Source of the DNA: Geminocystis sp050753365
Lineage (GTDB): Bacteria > Cyanobacteriota > Cyanobacteriia > Cyanobacteriales > Cyanobacteriaceae
Direction: 5' to 3'
NCBI RefSeq assembly: GCF_050753365.1
Contig: NZ_JBLZFY010000009.1
Coordinates: forward strand, 10,270-74,269
DNA: 64,000 nt
How positions within the stretch are numbered: the stretch's first letter is position 1; every line of letters begins with the position of its first letter. Position numbers and translations under genes: made by a program. The notes under the pieces are model-generated. The model had not been told where the DNA came from, ran no database searches, and saw only the letters and a list, made by a program, of their open reading frames with translations. Below, in pieces: positions 44,838 through 54,214 of the stretch.

Positions 44838-44908
44838 ATTTAGAGTTCAATTTATTGAACGTTACTCTATTAGCCTTGTAATTTATTACACGGTGGATTA
44901 TTGATTAA
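44838..44908. repeat. 70-bp dispersed palindromic repeat
   Basis: Inverted copy of 38176-38246: GTTCAATTTATTGAAC (44845-44860), then CTTGTAATTTATTACACGG and GATTATTGATTAA. An AATAATG heptamer tract (44785-44815) lies just before it. Confidence 0.7.
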
Positions 44909-44945
44909 CCACTATTCTTAATTCCTAATTCCTAATTCCTAATTC

Positions 44946-45308
44946 CTAAATAGAGTGTTCTTGTAAAACTTCAATCGGGATATATTGAAGGGTTTTTTCG
45001 TGGGTGGAGGCTAAAATAATCGGAGGTGCAAATCCAGCGTTTAAGGCTTCTTGCCAACGCGCCACACATAAACACCATTTATCCCCCGGTTTTAAGCCGG
45101 GGAAGTTAAACATCGGCACGGGAGTAATTAAGTCATTGCCTTGTTTTTTGCTGAATGCCAAAAATTCTGCGGTTACTTGCGCACAAACTAGATGCAAACC
45201 TCTATCTTCAGCACTGGTTTCACAGCATCCCGTGCGAAAATATCCTGTCATGGGAGATTTACAACAAGTTTCTAAGGAAGTGCCTAATACATTTTTTCCC
45301 TTCATCAT
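44946..45308 (-). CDS. DUF2237 family protein
   Basis: A 120-residue protein matching DUF2237: NVLGTSLETCCKSPMTGYFR, then GCCETSAEDRGLHLVCAQVT, FSKKQGNDLITPVP and FPGLKPGDKWCLCVARW. Seven or more conserved Cys/His residues suggest a metal or redox site. Function unknown, found in many bacteria and eukaryotes. Confidence 0.9.
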   Translation of the reverse strand: MMKGKNVLGTSLETCCKSPMTGYFRTGCCETSAEDRGLHLVCAQVTAEFLAFSKKQGNDLITPVPMFNFPGLKPGDKWCLCVARWQEALNAGFAPPIILASTHEKTLQYIPIEVLQEHSI

Positions 45309-45579
45309 TTCGATCGATTTTCAATAATTTTCGTTTATTTTATCATAAGCTAGTTTCCATCTAAGTTTAAGCCAAGACGCATCCAACGAAAAATACAATT
45401 ACACCACAAAAAAACATTGCCCCCAGAAATTTAGCTGATAATCAAAAAATATAATAAAAATAAATAAAGTTACTGAAAATTACCTCAGTTCGAGATAAAA
45501 TTTAGACAAAATCGATCGAGCTTCAAAGCATTTATGAGAATGTGTTACTTTAATTTACTTATAAAATAGAGAAAATATT

Positions 45580-46560
45580 ATGAAATTATCTCGTCGTAAT
45601 TTTGCTCAAATATTAGGGATAACAGGTTTAGCAACTATGGCTTATCCTCTGCCAACAAAATCGGTTAATAATCATCAAAATTTGCCTGATAAAATAATTA
45701 ATTTGTTTTCTTCTTTCCCCGGGCAAAAAGCTATTAATATTCTCGTTGTTAAGAATAATTTATCTGAGGAAATATCGTTAAATTATACCATGCCTCTTTT
45801 TTGTGGTAGTAGTTTTAAAGTCTATATTTTAACTGAGTTTTTAAGACAAATGGAAATAGGTAAAGCATCCTTAAATGATAAAATTTTAATTGACGATAAT
45901 ATCAGAACATTATCTAGTCCAGTATTTAGTGAATTATCTGGAAAAACTACTACTTCTGTTGCCTTAGAAGCCATGATGATGCACAGTGATAATACCGCAA
46001 CTGATGCTTTATTAAATTATATTAAAGTAGAAAAAGTTCGTCAATTAATTCAAGAAATAGGTTTGGTTAATACTATTATACCTGATAATACTAGAATCTT
46101 TTTTTCTTATCTTTTGGGGGCAGAAAATGGAACTGATTTAGGTTGGAAAGGAGTTTCAGAAGCCATAGAAAATCCCATAAATACCAAAAGAAATATTATT
46201 AATAATCAACAAACAATGGTATCTTCTCCAGCAGATTTTGTTAAATTTTATCAAAGTGCTTTGCAGGGACAATTTTTTCAGAAATCAGAAACTTTAACTC
46301 TTTTTAAAAGAATCTTAACTCTTCCTAATATTCTTAATAAATTTATTCCTGAAGGTGCGTTGGGCTATGTTAAAGGGGGAAGTATTAGTTTTAATCCCCA
46401 ATATGCTCTTTCTCTTGCTGGAGGGGTAAGCTATTCTAATAATCATTGGGCTTATTATTCTTTTTTGCTAAATTGGAATGATGAGACAGGAAAATTAGAA
46501 ACCAAAATTGGGAATGATTTTATACAAGCTATTGCTCAAAGTTTAGAAATGTTGTCCTGA
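45580..46560 (+). CDS. class A beta-lactamase-like serine hydrolase
   Basis: A 326-residue exported protein with a twin-arginine signal (SRRNFAQILGITGLATMA). Beta-lactamase fold marks: Ser77-x-x-Lys80 (SSFK), SDN at 136-138 (MMHSDNTATD) and KGG at 265-267 (KGGSIS). The omega-loop Glu of true class A enzymes was not located with confidence, so it may be a PBP-like peptidase or esterase rather than an antibiotic-degrading enzyme. Periplasmic by its signal. Confidence 0.8.
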   Translation: MKLSRRNFAQILGITGLATMAYPLPTKSVNNHQNLPDKIINLFSSFPGQKAINILVVKNNLSEEISLNYTMPLFCGSSFKVYILTEFLRQMEIGKASLNDKILIDDNIRTLSSPVFSELSGKTTTSVALEAMMMHSDNTATDALLNYIKVEKVRQLIQEIGLVNTIIPDNTRIFFSYLLGAENGTDLGWKGVSEAIENPINTKRNIINNQQTMVSSPADFVKFYQSALQGQFFQKSETLTLFKRILTLPNILNKFIPEGALGYVKGGSISFNPQYALSLAGGVSYSNNHWAYYSFLLNWNDETGKLETKIGNDFIQAIAQSLEMLS

Positions 46561-46571
46561 TTTTAAGTATT

Positions 46572-46590
46572 TAGGGGTTGCCGAAAAAGT
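46572..46590. repeat. single end of TA-flanked repeat
   Basis: TAGGGGTTGCCGAAAAAGT matches the inverted right end of the element at 16762-17014 with one mismatch. No partner end nearby. Confidence 0.55.
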
Positions 46591-46728
46591 AAGTAGATAG
46601 GCAAAATTAATTGTATGTTTATTTTGTGAAAGGCAAAACGCAAGAGGCAATAAAAAAATGTACCTCATAATTTTGAAAATCGCTATATTTTATTGTCATA
46701 ATTGCAGAAGAAAATACTGTTTAATTGT

Positions 46729-47340
46729 TTAAAAATTGAAGGGCAGATAAGGTAAATCTTCAGCTCGATCGATGTCTCTTAATATAGGTAATTGATAGAT
46801 ACTAAAATGCAGTTTTTTTGCCCTTGAAATTGTATCAGAAAATACTTGACTTGTTCCCCATTTTATGTTGTTAAATAAAGATTTTTCTAAAGAATTTAAA
46901 CCTAAGAGATAATAACCACCATCTAAGGCTTTACCAATGACTAAATCATGGATATTGAGAGCCATAAAAGCCTCTTGTAAAATATTTATATTTAAGTCGA
47001 TACAATCAACTCCTATGATAATAACTTGTTGATTATTTCTTGCAAAGTTATCTTTAAAAGCCCGATACATTTTTTCTCCTAAATCTCCTTCTATTTGTGG
47101 ATAAAAGTGATATTTATCTCCTAACCATTGTTGCATTAAATTTTTGTTTCCACCTTGAAAATAGATATTAATTTCTACGTCAATAATATTCTTTAAGAGT
47201 TCGATCGAGCTAATAGTATATTCTGTCATTAACCGTTGTAAATTAGTCGCTTTTTCAGCTCCAATAGCAGGAATTAATCTTGTTTTTGTTTTACCTATTT
47301 CGGGATAACGAGTAAAAATAATTAGAGATTTTTTTTTCAT
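46729..47340 (-). CDS. TIGR04282 family glycosyltransferase
   Basis: The ATG at 47340 gives 203 residues starting KKKSLIIFTRYPEIGKTKTR, the family start; an upstream ATG at 47406 adds 22 weakly likely residues. Other marks: VIIIGVDCIDLNINILQEAF and DLVIGKALDGGYYLLGL, then WGTSQVF. The family has a MobA-like nucleotide-sugar fold and was named from arsenosugar synthesis loci; no arsenic genes are here. Substrate not known. Confidence 0.85.
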   Translation of the reverse strand: MKKKSLIIFTRYPEIGKTKTRLIPAIGAEKATNLQRLMTEYTISSIELLKNIIDVEINIYFQGGNKNLMQQWLGDKYHFYPQIEGDLGEKMYRAFKDNFARNNQQVIIIGVDCIDLNINILQEAFMALNIHDLVIGKALDGGYYLLGLNSLEKSLFNNIKWGTSQVFSDTISRAKKLHFSIYQLPILRDIDRAEDLPYLPFNF

Positions 47341-47453
47341 ATATATAATTAATTTAACATTATCAGGGACAAAAATTAAATATATTAAAATACTTACAGT
47401 CTTCAAGTATACTCATTGTGAACTCAAGAAGCATTATTAATCAACATAAAAAA

Positions 47454-49595
47454 TTATTTACAAAAACAACAAATGAATTCTATATTACCATCATCTTTTC
47501 TTGTAGGAATAGCTAAAATATCCCTGCCAAAAACTCGATCGAGATTAAGAGGATTATAATTTAGTTCTTTATTTTCTATTCCTTGAACGGCAATAAAAGG
47601 AAAGTTTTTCCCACAATTACCGCAATGTTTTGTTCCCCAACTACTTCCGCATTGACTGCAACTGCATTGAAAACTATGATTATTGAGTTTTTCTATATGT
47701 TTTAAATCTTCTTGATAGTTACAAACAGGACAAATTTTAAAAGGTTGAATTACTTTATTTATTTGATTAGGTAAATCATTATTTTGAATATTTCTTAATT
47801 CTGCTAATTGTGATCGTCCAAGTCTTCCCATACTTTCAACTCTATTTATTTCTTTAGTTAATTCTCTATTAAAATCATTAATATTTTGATTAGAAATAGA
47901 AATAGTAATATTAAATTCTTGATTATTTTTTATTTTTAAAGAGTCACGAAAATAAGTAAGTAAATTATCGGTAATTTTAAAAGGAAGATTTAAAACAGGA
48001 GGATAAGATAAGTATAAGTTGCCATATAACCACCATTTAATCGCATAAGCAACCCTTTCTAAGCTAAGAATTTCAAAGGGATTAATAGTAAATATTCCAG
48101 TTAAATTGTGATCTTTAATAAAGATATTGTTTAGTCTATTTTGTAAATTTTTAGATAATAAATTTTGTTCTTCTTTCGTACCTAAATAGAGAATAATATT
48201 ATGGCAAGAGTTATCAACTTGAGCGAATAACTTATCTAATATATTATTAATTTCTTTCTCATCTTTTATTCCTGTTAAATTAATCCCTAGAGGAATTAAA
48301 CATAAGCCTTGATTAATTAAGTCAGAATGTAAATAGAAAGTGCGATTTTTTGATAAATATAAGTCAATTTTTCCTAAGAATCCATTAAAAGAAAGAAGTA
48401 GATTATTTTGATTATTTTTTTCTTGTTTATTACAGTTTAAATCTTGCTCAAAAATAGGGCTAAAATTTAAACCTTGATCATTATTTTCGTTATTTCCACA
48501 CAGGGTTTTACAAATGAGTAATAAGCTGAAAGCCTCGAAACCTTGAAAAAATTGTTGATACTCTTCAAAGACTTGTTGAGGGTTTTTTATCTGTCTTGTT
48601 TTCCATTTACTCCAATTTCTCCACAGCAAATCTACATATTTATAATGTTGATCATTAACAAAAATATTTGTTCTTTTTAAAGTCATTGGGACATAAGTTT
48701 GTTTCGGAATTGCTTTATATAAATCAGTGGTAATTAAGCCTAATAATTTACGCTTTTTATCATTTAATTCTTTTAAAGTTTCTTCTAGTTCTAAAAATCC
48801 TATTTCTGCATCAAACTGTTTTCCCCACAGGGAAGATATACGATTTCTATTTCTCCTATATATTTTGTAAATTTCATGGGAGAAATCCATCGCTTCATCT
48901 AGTTCATTTTTTATCAATGTTAATTCAGTTATACGATGAGAAATATATTCTAATAAGTTGTCTATTAATTTTGCTGTAACTTGATTTTCATAGATGTTTA
49001 ATAAGTCTTCTCTCACTAAACAAAGTAATTTATTGGGTTTCACAGAATTAAAGTTACGGCGATACCAATCTTCGGAATGAGAGGCTAAATGTTCGATCGC
49101 ACCGTTGGCTATTTTTTTAGCACGAGAAATGGCTAATTTTTCGGTTTCCATTTTTAAATAAGTGCGAGGGCGACGACAAACATTTTCTAAATGTCCCCAT
49201 TGTTTTTGTAAGTCAATTTCTAAGACTTGTAAGTGAATTTTAGCATTAATTTCTGGTACTAAAGGAGATAAGTTAAGCCAATTTTCCCAATTATCTTCAT
49301 TAATATTTAAGTTGTTAGATTGATGATAAAAATAAGCAATACTTTCTCTTAAAATATCATTAGCAATTTGCCATTTAGGAATTTTTATATTACTCAAATC
49401 TTGAGTTTTAGAATCACTAAAGAAATGAATATTATTGCTATTATCCGCCCATAAATAAAAGGGTAAATTTGAAGGTATTGAAACATTATTAACCTTGACA
49501 TTATCTGATTTATTTGTGATCAGCCATTCACCTAAAAGGGAATTTTCTGGTAATTGATCAAAGATTTGTCCAGTGATACGATTAATAAATTTCAT
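47454..49595 (-). CDS. unknown operon protein with C-terminal zinc ribbon
   Basis: A 713-residue protein, last gene of the helicase/AAA operon. A middle helical part (about residues 135-330: RRPRTYLKMETEKLAISRAK, then LLCLVREDLLNIYENQVTAK and IYRRNRNRISSLWGKQF) recalls the DUF2357-like region found in some partners of McrB ATPases. The C-terminus has a multi-Cys ribbon: CPVC at 622-625, Cys at 644, 646 and 649, CGNC at 658-661, and a final CCFC near 709-712. No nuclease catalytic motif was found. It may be the McrC-like partner of the AAA protein upstream, or a nucleic-acid-binding subunit. This is inference. Confidence 0.55.
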   Translation of the reverse strand: MKFINRITGQIFDQLPENSLLGEWLITNKSDNVKVNNVSIPSNLPFYLWADNSNNIHFFSDSKTQDLSNIKIPKWQIANDILRESIAYFYHQSNNLNINEDNWENWLNLSPLVPEINAKIHLQVLEIDLQKQWGHLENVCRRPRTYLKMETEKLAISRAKKIANGAIEHLASHSEDWYRRNFNSVKPNKLLCLVREDLLNIYENQVTAKLIDNLLEYISHRITELTLIKNELDEAMDFSHEIYKIYRRNRNRISSLWGKQFDAEIGFLELEETLKELNDKKRKLLGLITTDLYKAIPKQTYVPMTLKRTNIFVNDQHYKYVDLLWRNWSKWKTRQIKNPQQVFEEYQQFFQGFEAFSLLLICKTLCGNNENNDQGLNFSPIFEQDLNCNKQEKNNQNNLLLSFNGFLGKIDLYLSKNRTFYLHSDLINQGLCLIPLGINLTGIKDEKEINNILDKLFAQVDNSCHNIILYLGTKEEQNLLSKNLQNRLNNIFIKDHNLTGIFTINPFEILSLERVAYAIKWWLYGNLYLSYPPVLNLPFKITDNLLTYFRDSLKIKNNQEFNITISISNQNINDFNRELTKEINRVESMGRLGRSQLAELRNIQNNDLPNQINKVIQPFKICPVCNYQEDLKHIEKLNNHSFQCSCSQCGSSWGTKHCGNCGKNFPFIAVQGIENKELNYNPLNLDRVFGRDILAIPTRKDDGNIEFICCFCK

Positions 49596-49696
49596 AATTT
49601 TTTTGACTATTATAAATAAGTTTGTAGTAATGGCTTTAGCCTTTAAAAATCTGTTTCCCTCACCCCCACAGGAGAGAGAGGGGATACTTTTATTTT

Positions 49697-52372
49697 TTAG
49701 GTTTGAGGTTCAATGCGATCGATTTCAGTGTTAATAATATTTAAAGATTTAATAGGGGAATTTTGATGATCTAAATCATCCCAAAAAACGCTTATTTGTT
49801 CTCGTAATTCTCTTAAATAACTAGCAGGAATATCATAACGATTTTTAATTTTGCGTAAAATTTTTGTTGCTAATAAATGATCTGTTGCTTCCCCCATCGT
49901 GCCACCAGATGCGATAACAACGGGAATAAATGCCTCTATTTGTCTTTCTAAACGATTCCCCCAACCGATTTTAAATTTTGTTTCCAGCAAATTTGCTAAA
50001 TAATCTTTCAGAAATTTATCCACTTTTTTGGCTTGTGATTGATACTGATTTTGGGCTTGTTGAAAAGCTAATTTTAGGGCTTGATAAGAGAGGGGATTTC
50101 GATAATTTAATTGGGGAATGTCAAATTTTGTTTGATTTCTGCCTAATTCCATAATGTGAGCGCGATCGTAAGTTTTGTCAGCAAATTCAAGGGTAGTTTC
50201 ATCTTGGTTAGCTGTACCAATAAACCAGATATTTTCAGGAATTTTTAGCGTTTTATGATCCTCAAATAAGACAGGGTAACGGCGATTTAAGTCGGTGGTA
50301 AGGGTTAGTGTGGGTGATTCTTGCTCTAATTTAGAGAGAAAATCGGCAAAATATTGTTCAGGGCGAGAAAGATTCATTTCATCTAAGACAATAATATAGA
50401 TGCGATCTTGATAAAATGGGCATTGTGCTTGATAAAGTGCCTGTAAAAATTCCGATTCATAAAATCTCTTTTCAAAGGCATTGTAATAACCGATTAAGTC
50501 TTGTCTATCTCGCCATCCTGCTTGTACTTCAATTAATTTATAGTCAATTCTTTTGTTTGGTTCTGACTTATATTCATTATTGGGATCATTAACAGCACTA
50601 GAAAAAGCAGTTGCCAAGCTAGTTTTACCTGTACCGCTAATACCTTCGAGTAAGTGTAAGCGACTCATGGCTAAACCACCAAGAAAGGTGCGAATATCTT
50701 GGGCTGAGTAATAAAGGCGTTTTTGTTTATCTTCAGGAGAAACCGCAATACGATAACGTAAATCTTCGGCAAATTCTCTTAAATTGGGGATATTTTCTTC
50801 TAAAGGTGTAATGATTTGTAGAGCTTTATTGTCATCCATCGCTATACATTCAGGAAAGGGGCTAGTATTTTTGCTTTTCTCAATTTCTTCTCCGACTTCT
50901 TTCCTCAATTCTTCTAAGGCGTTTTTGAGGCGATCGTTACTTACTTGTAATGATTCTTTTTCATCTCGTAATGTTTCAACTTCTGTCACCGCCATTCTGC
51001 TATAAGTGCTATTTCTTTTTAACTCCTGCAATTCCCTTTCTAATCGAAATCTGTCTCTTTCCCATTGTTCTTTTTCACTTTCTAATTGAGCTAATTTTTC
51101 TGTAGCAATATCACTAGGTTTTGACGCTAATTTAATTTCTAATTCCTCTTTAATTTTTCGCAAGGTTTCTAATTCTGCTAAGACTTCATCTGGAGTTTTA
51201 TTGCCAAATCTACGTTGGGCTTCTTCCTTTCTTATTACTGCATTTTGTAACTCATTTCTAATCCTTAAACTTGCTCTTAATTGCTCTTGTCGATATTCTA
51301 TTTGTGCTTGTAAATTTTCAATTCTAGTTGCCGCTCTTTGATTGATTTTTGTTTCTAAATTTTCTCGATCTTCCTCTAATAATTCTCGATCGCACTCTAG
51401 TTGAACTTGCTGTCTTTTTAACTCTTTTCTTGCTTCTCCTAATTGTGCATACTGTTTGTCTAACTCTAATTTATCATTTATTTGCTCTGTTTCCAGTTGA
51501 TTTTGTTTATTAATAAATTCACTATCTAATGCTTTTCTTCGTTGTTCTAATTCCTGCTTAATCGTTTGTAATTTTTGATATTCTTTAGTTTTTTCTTCCT
51601 CAAAATAATCTCTTTGATTAGTTATTTCAGACTCTAATTGACGTTTTCTTTCTTCTAACTTTTGATATTCTTCTTGTCTCTGTTTTTCTAAATCTTGGCT
51701 TTTCTGAGTCATTTCTAACTCTAATTCTTGACGTTTTATCGCTAATTCTTGATAAAGTTTATTACGTTCCTCATGTAAATTGTGAATTTGTTTTTCTAAT
51801 TCTTTGATCATGGCAGTATTTTGTTCAATAAAGCCTGATTGGGCTTGTAATTTTAATTCCTCAAGTTCTTGTTTTCTTTGATTAATTTCCTGTTCTTGTT
51901 GACGTAAATCTAAATATTTTTGCTCAATTTTTTCATTTTCTTGGTCAATATATATACTGTCTTCCCTTAAATTTTGTTGCCCTCTCTTTAATTCAGACTG
52001 TTCACGATCTAAATTTTCTAAAGCTATGCTTAAATTAGTCTCTTTTTTCTTTATTTCATCTATTTTTTGCTGTAAATACTGCTTTTCTTCTTCAAGAATA
52101 TTTTGATCTCGATTTAAGTCTTCTCGTGCCAAATTTAAGCGAGTTTTATTCGTTTCTAAATCATTTTTTTCTTGATTAATAATTTCCCATTCTTTATTTT
52201 TTTGCTGTTCAAATTCTGTTCTTTTTTGTTCAATTTCTCCTTGAAAATTTAGACGTTGTTGAGTAATATCTTGAGATAAATTTTCTCTTTGTTGACGTAA
52301 ATCTTCAATGTGCTTTTCTAACTCAGCTATAGCTTGACGGGGAATATGAAACTTTTTTAGGTTTTTAAACAT
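49697..52372 (-). CDS. coiled-coil protein with McrB-like AAA ATPase
   Basis: An 891-residue protein. Residues about 5-500 form an almost unbroken, highly charged coiled coil (for example LEKQIHNLHEERNKLYQELA). The rest is a McrB-type AAA+ domain: Walker A GISGTGKTSLAT near 575, Walker B IIVLDEMNLSRPEQYFADFL near 660, and sensor WFIGTANQDETT near 715. McrB ATPases are GTP- or ATP-driven motors of restriction systems. Its start overlaps the stop of the wHTH/HEPN gene by 8 nt. The coiled coil suggests oligomer formation or a sensor arm. Confidence 0.82.
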   Translation of the reverse strand: MFKNLKKFHIPRQAIAELEKHIEDLRQQRENLSQDITQQRLNFQGEIEQKRTEFEQQKNKEWEIINQEKNDLETNKTRLNLAREDLNRDQNILEEEKQYLQQKIDEIKKKETNLSIALENLDREQSELKRGQQNLREDSIYIDQENEKIEQKYLDLRQQEQEINQRKQELEELKLQAQSGFIEQNTAMIKELEKQIHNLHEERNKLYQELAIKRQELELEMTQKSQDLEKQRQEEYQKLEERKRQLESEITNQRDYFEEEKTKEYQKLQTIKQELEQRRKALDSEFINKQNQLETEQINDKLELDKQYAQLGEARKELKRQQVQLECDRELLEEDRENLETKINQRAATRIENLQAQIEYRQEQLRASLRIRNELQNAVIRKEEAQRRFGNKTPDEVLAELETLRKIKEELEIKLASKPSDIATEKLAQLESEKEQWERDRFRLERELQELKRNSTYSRMAVTEVETLRDEKESLQVSNDRLKNALEELRKEVGEEIEKSKNTSPFPECIAMDDNKALQIITPLEENIPNLREFAEDLRYRIAVSPEDKQKRLYYSAQDIRTFLGGLAMSRLHLLEGISGTGKTSLATAFSSAVNDPNNEYKSEPNKRIDYKLIEVQAGWRDRQDLIGYYNAFEKRFYESEFLQALYQAQCPFYQDRIYIIVLDEMNLSRPEQYFADFLSKLEQESPTLTLTTDLNRRYPVLFEDHKTLKIPENIWFIGTANQDETTLEFADKTYDRAHIMELGRNQTKFDIPQLNYRNPLSYQALKLAFQQAQNQYQSQAKKVDKFLKDYLANLLETKFKIGWGNRLERQIEAFIPVVIASGGTMGEATDHLLATKILRKIKNRYDIPASYLRELREQISVFWDDLDHQNSPIKSLNIINTEIDRIEPQT

Positions 52373-54047
52373 AAATAACTTCCTCCTCTAGTTCTATGGG
52401 TTTATGAAAATTTTGTAAAAATAATTCGATTAATTGATAAACTAAATCTATCTGTTTTTTTTCCATATCTTGAGTTAATTTTTGTGAACTATAATGACCA
52501 CTTTTATTTCTTAGGTCAGCTAATTTGTCTAACTCAAAAAGTAAATTTGGCATTTTTTCAGCAAAGAAATATAAGGGATGTTGCTCATAATTATAAGCAG
52601 TTAATAAACTAGCTATCACATAACCTCTCAGTGAACCACTTTGATAATCTGATGCAGATTTTATTTTATTAATATCTACTGATAATAACGATCGAGGTAA
52701 TTTTATGAGATGATTTTTAGATTCGGGATTTAAGGGTTTAAATCCTATTGTTTCAACTACTTTTTCAAGAAGAATTTGATTATATTCTTTATCTTGATCG
52801 TCTAGTAGTTTCCAACATTCATTAGTGGGATATTGAACAGCAATTATCAAAAATAAATTTTCTAATATTTTTTGACATTTAACTATAAGATCTTTTAATT
52901 TATCATCAAAAGAATATTGAGCATAAGGAGAATATTTCTCTTGTTTAAATTGGTCTATTTCTTGATTAATGGTTTCAATTGTTATTAAACCTTGATATAA
53001 ACTTTCCCATTTTGTTATTGCTAAAGAAAGTTTATTTTCTACGGTATTAATTGCTATTTCGTTAAAATACTTAATCCATTCTTGATATTCTGTCGGTGTT
53101 TCTTTTTGTTTTTCTGTTTTGTTTAGTAAACTTTCAATTGGTTTTTGTAAGGGAAAATCGTCTTGTTTTTTCAAACATTTATTAATTTGACGATATAACC
53201 AAGGGCTATCACCTAAACCAAAAGGATCGCAAATTTGCCAATGATTTTCTGTAAATTCATCAAAATTTAATTCAGGAGTATAGATAAAAGTGGCTAACCA
53301 AACAGGTTGAGGTTGTTCTTCAATAAAAGAAATACGATTTAATTCTGGTAGTTTATCAAAATGCCATGATTGTTCATTGGTTTCAATATCATTTTTCTGA
53401 TGACGATGGGTTAAAGTTTGATTGTGAATTTTTATCGCTCTTAAAATATCTCTGGGATTAGGTTTACGCATCAAAGTATCATTAACGGGTAAGGGCATGA
53501 AAATTCTTTGATAAAAAGGTTTTCCCGTTGTGCCTAAAACTAACTCTGGGAAACCATTATCATTAAATCGAGTTTCGGCATATTCTAAGTTTTCGATAAA
53601 TCTAGGAAATAACTCACCCTGCCAAGGTTCTTGAAATACATAACCTGCTATTAAATCTTCTGTTTCTATCAATTCATCTTGTAAAATTTGCTTTCCTTTT
53701 TTAGTGATTAAACCTTGATGATCAATAAAATGAGTACATTGAAGTTCACTCATAATTAAAGCGGATAAATCTCTGCCTATATCTAATTTTTCTCCTATTT
53801 CCTCAGCAGTAAAAGCCCCTACTCGACAAATTCCTAACACGGCTTTTTCTAAAATGTTTAGTTTACGACTGGATACACGAGGGGCTAAGACTCGGTAGTA
53901 ATAACTGGGAAATAATATGTATTCACGGTTAAGCCAACGTTCAGACGATCGAGGTTCATAGTATAAAATGGGAGTTTCTTTAGTAAATAACATTTTTTGA
54001 TTTTCTCCATAAAAGTTTAATTGTGTCCCTAGTTCGGCACGAAGCAA
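52365..54047 (-). CDS. winged-helix protein with HEPN-like C-terminus
   Basis: A 560-residue protein not matched to a named family. Residues about 65-125 look like a winged helix (EKAVLGICRVGAFTAEEIGE, then LIMSELQCTHFIDHQGLITK). The C-terminal helical part contains LADLRNKSGHYSSQ, an Rx4H motif (Arg513, His518) as in HEPN ribonucleases. The middle 300 residues are unassigned and include a helical region (ENLFLIIAVQYPTNECWKLL). It may be the effector RNase or the DNA-binding sensor of the operon. It overlaps the AAA gene by 8 nt and starts 168 bp after the helicase stop. Confidence 0.6.
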   Translation of the reverse strand: MLRAELGTQLNFYGENQKMLFTKETPILYYEPRSSERWLNREYILFPSYYYRVLAPRVSSRKLNILEKAVLGICRVGAFTAEEIGEKLDIGRDLSALIMSELQCTHFIDHQGLITKKGKQILQDELIETEDLIAGYVFQEPWQGELFPRFIENLEYAETRFNDNGFPELVLGTTGKPFYQRIFMPLPVNDTLMRKPNPRDILRAIKIHNQTLTHRHQKNDIETNEQSWHFDKLPELNRISFIEEQPQPVWLATFIYTPELNFDEFTENHWQICDPFGLGDSPWLYRQINKCLKKQDDFPLQKPIESLLNKTEKQKETPTEYQEWIKYFNEIAINTVENKLSLAITKWESLYQGLITIETINQEIDQFKQEKYSPYAQYSFDDKLKDLIVKCQKILENLFLIIAVQYPTNECWKLLDDQDKEYNQILLEKVVETIGFKPLNPESKNHLIKLPRSLLSVDINKIKSASDYQSGSLRGYVIASLLTAYNYEQHPLYFFAEKMPNLLFELDKLADLRNKSGHYSSQKLTQDMEKKQIDLVYQLIELFLQNFHKPIELEEEVIYV

Positions 54048-54214
54048 TCTCTTTATTTATTTCCTATAAATCCTTAAATTCACATTAAGGGATTTTAAGA
54101 TTCCTTCGCTATCCCTCGTCTGAATGACTTAGGTTCGTAGTAAGCCTTTTAAGGCTTTTCATCACATTGACATGGATTGAAAGAATTATTTGATGAGGTG
54201 GGCTGTGTCTCACT

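Noticed and set aside
54142..54157. Hairpin AAGCCTT-TT-AAGGCTT considered as terminator of the helicase operon
   Set aside because: Only a 2-nt loop and no U-run on the minus strand; it lies between co-oriented genes.
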